This document shows positions 5,880-6,017 of a stretch of 6,017 nucleotides of DNA, piece by piece. The position numbers and the translations under genes are program-made. The stretch lies in the NCBI GenBank assembly GCA_002307035.1, contig DBTL01000103.1:1-6017 (forward strand). The letters run 5' to 3'. This DNA is from Bacteroides sp. UBA1317 (lineage in GTDB: Bacteria > Bacteroidota > Bacteroidia > Bacteroidales > Bacteroidaceae). Each line of letters opens with the position of its first letter. The first letter of the stretch is position 1. The notes beneath the pieces are model-generated. The model saw only the letters and a program-made list of their open reading frames with translations. It searched no databases and had not been told where the DNA came from.

Positions 5880-6017
5880 TTCAAGGATGAAGGCGGCGAC
5901 GCCTCTTTTCTCGGATGAAAAACGGCGGTCGCCATCGGAAGCCTCATACAATTGCCAGTCAGACTGCCATGGCTGGCCGCGACCTCCCAAAACCCTGGCT
6001 GAATAAAGGTCACACAG
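5880..6017. other. GC-rich hairpin-forming stretch running off the window
   Basis: Composition changes sharply near 5885 from AT-rich to GC-rich. GGCGAC (5895-5900) pairs with GTCGCC (5928-5933), extended by GCC/GGC (5901-5903 with 5924-5926) across one bulged G. GCCAG at 5954-5958 can pair with CTGGC at either 5973-5977 or 5995-5999. A 6-kb-scale view is not available, but this looks like the edge of another element, for example a structured RNA or transposon end. The open frame through it shows no gene-like features. Confidence 0.35.

Noticed and set aside
5761..6006. An 81-codon open frame on the plus strand
   Set aside because: It crosses the helicase-like stub and the GC-rich hairpin region, lacks a ribosome-binding site, and its product changes character halfway.
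1..6017. CRISPR array, tRNA or rRNA genes
   Set aside because: No regularly spaced repeats and no tRNA- or rRNA-like segments were seen on either strand.

Overview
The window looks like a piece of an accessory or defence island from a low-GC Bacillota (Firmicutes) genome. The signs are AT-rich genes with strong purine-rich ribosome-binding sites, TTG starts, 4-8 nt gene overlaps, and flanks full of decayed gene fragments. I cannot name the genus. All intact genes are on the + strand.

Layout. Bases 1-797 hold two degraded genes. The first is a scrambled relic, possibly of a BRCT-domain protein. The second is the C-terminal half of a Kv-like ion channel, with an intact TVGYGD selectivity filter but broken by a frameshift near 631-637. 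Bases 798-953 are a short leader with a possible promoter. Bases 954-2416 are a tightly coupled two-gene unit: a 142-aa protein that looks like an RNase H/RuvC-fold protein (DUF3010-like), and a 345-aa Hanks-type Ser/Thr protein kinase with all core catalytic motifs. Bases about 2430-2661 are a GC-richer non-coding stretch with several complementary segments, including an 11-base perfect pairing that would form a pseudoknot. It reads as a structured RNA, possibly an orphan HEARO/omega-RNA left by an IS605-type element. Bases 2662-2833 are an AT-rich leader with small inverted repeats.

Bases 2834-5564 are an overlapping two-gene operon: a DUF4297/Cap4-type PD-(D/E)XK nuclease, then an SMC/Rad50-like ABC ATPase with a CPLC zinc-hook motif. 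This is the layout of a two-gene Lamassu (ABC-3C-type) anti-phage system. The ATPase is expected to sense abnormal DNA ends or structures and to release the nuclease.

Bases 5565-6017 hold a weak stem-loop, a 39-codon fragment that may be the start of a lost gene (possibly a large SF1 helicase), and a GC-rich, hairpin-forming stretch that runs off the window.

The best-supported biology is the Lamassu-like operon. The less familiar parts are the RNase H-like/kinase pair, for which I know no described function, and the pseudoknotted RNA region between the two operons.
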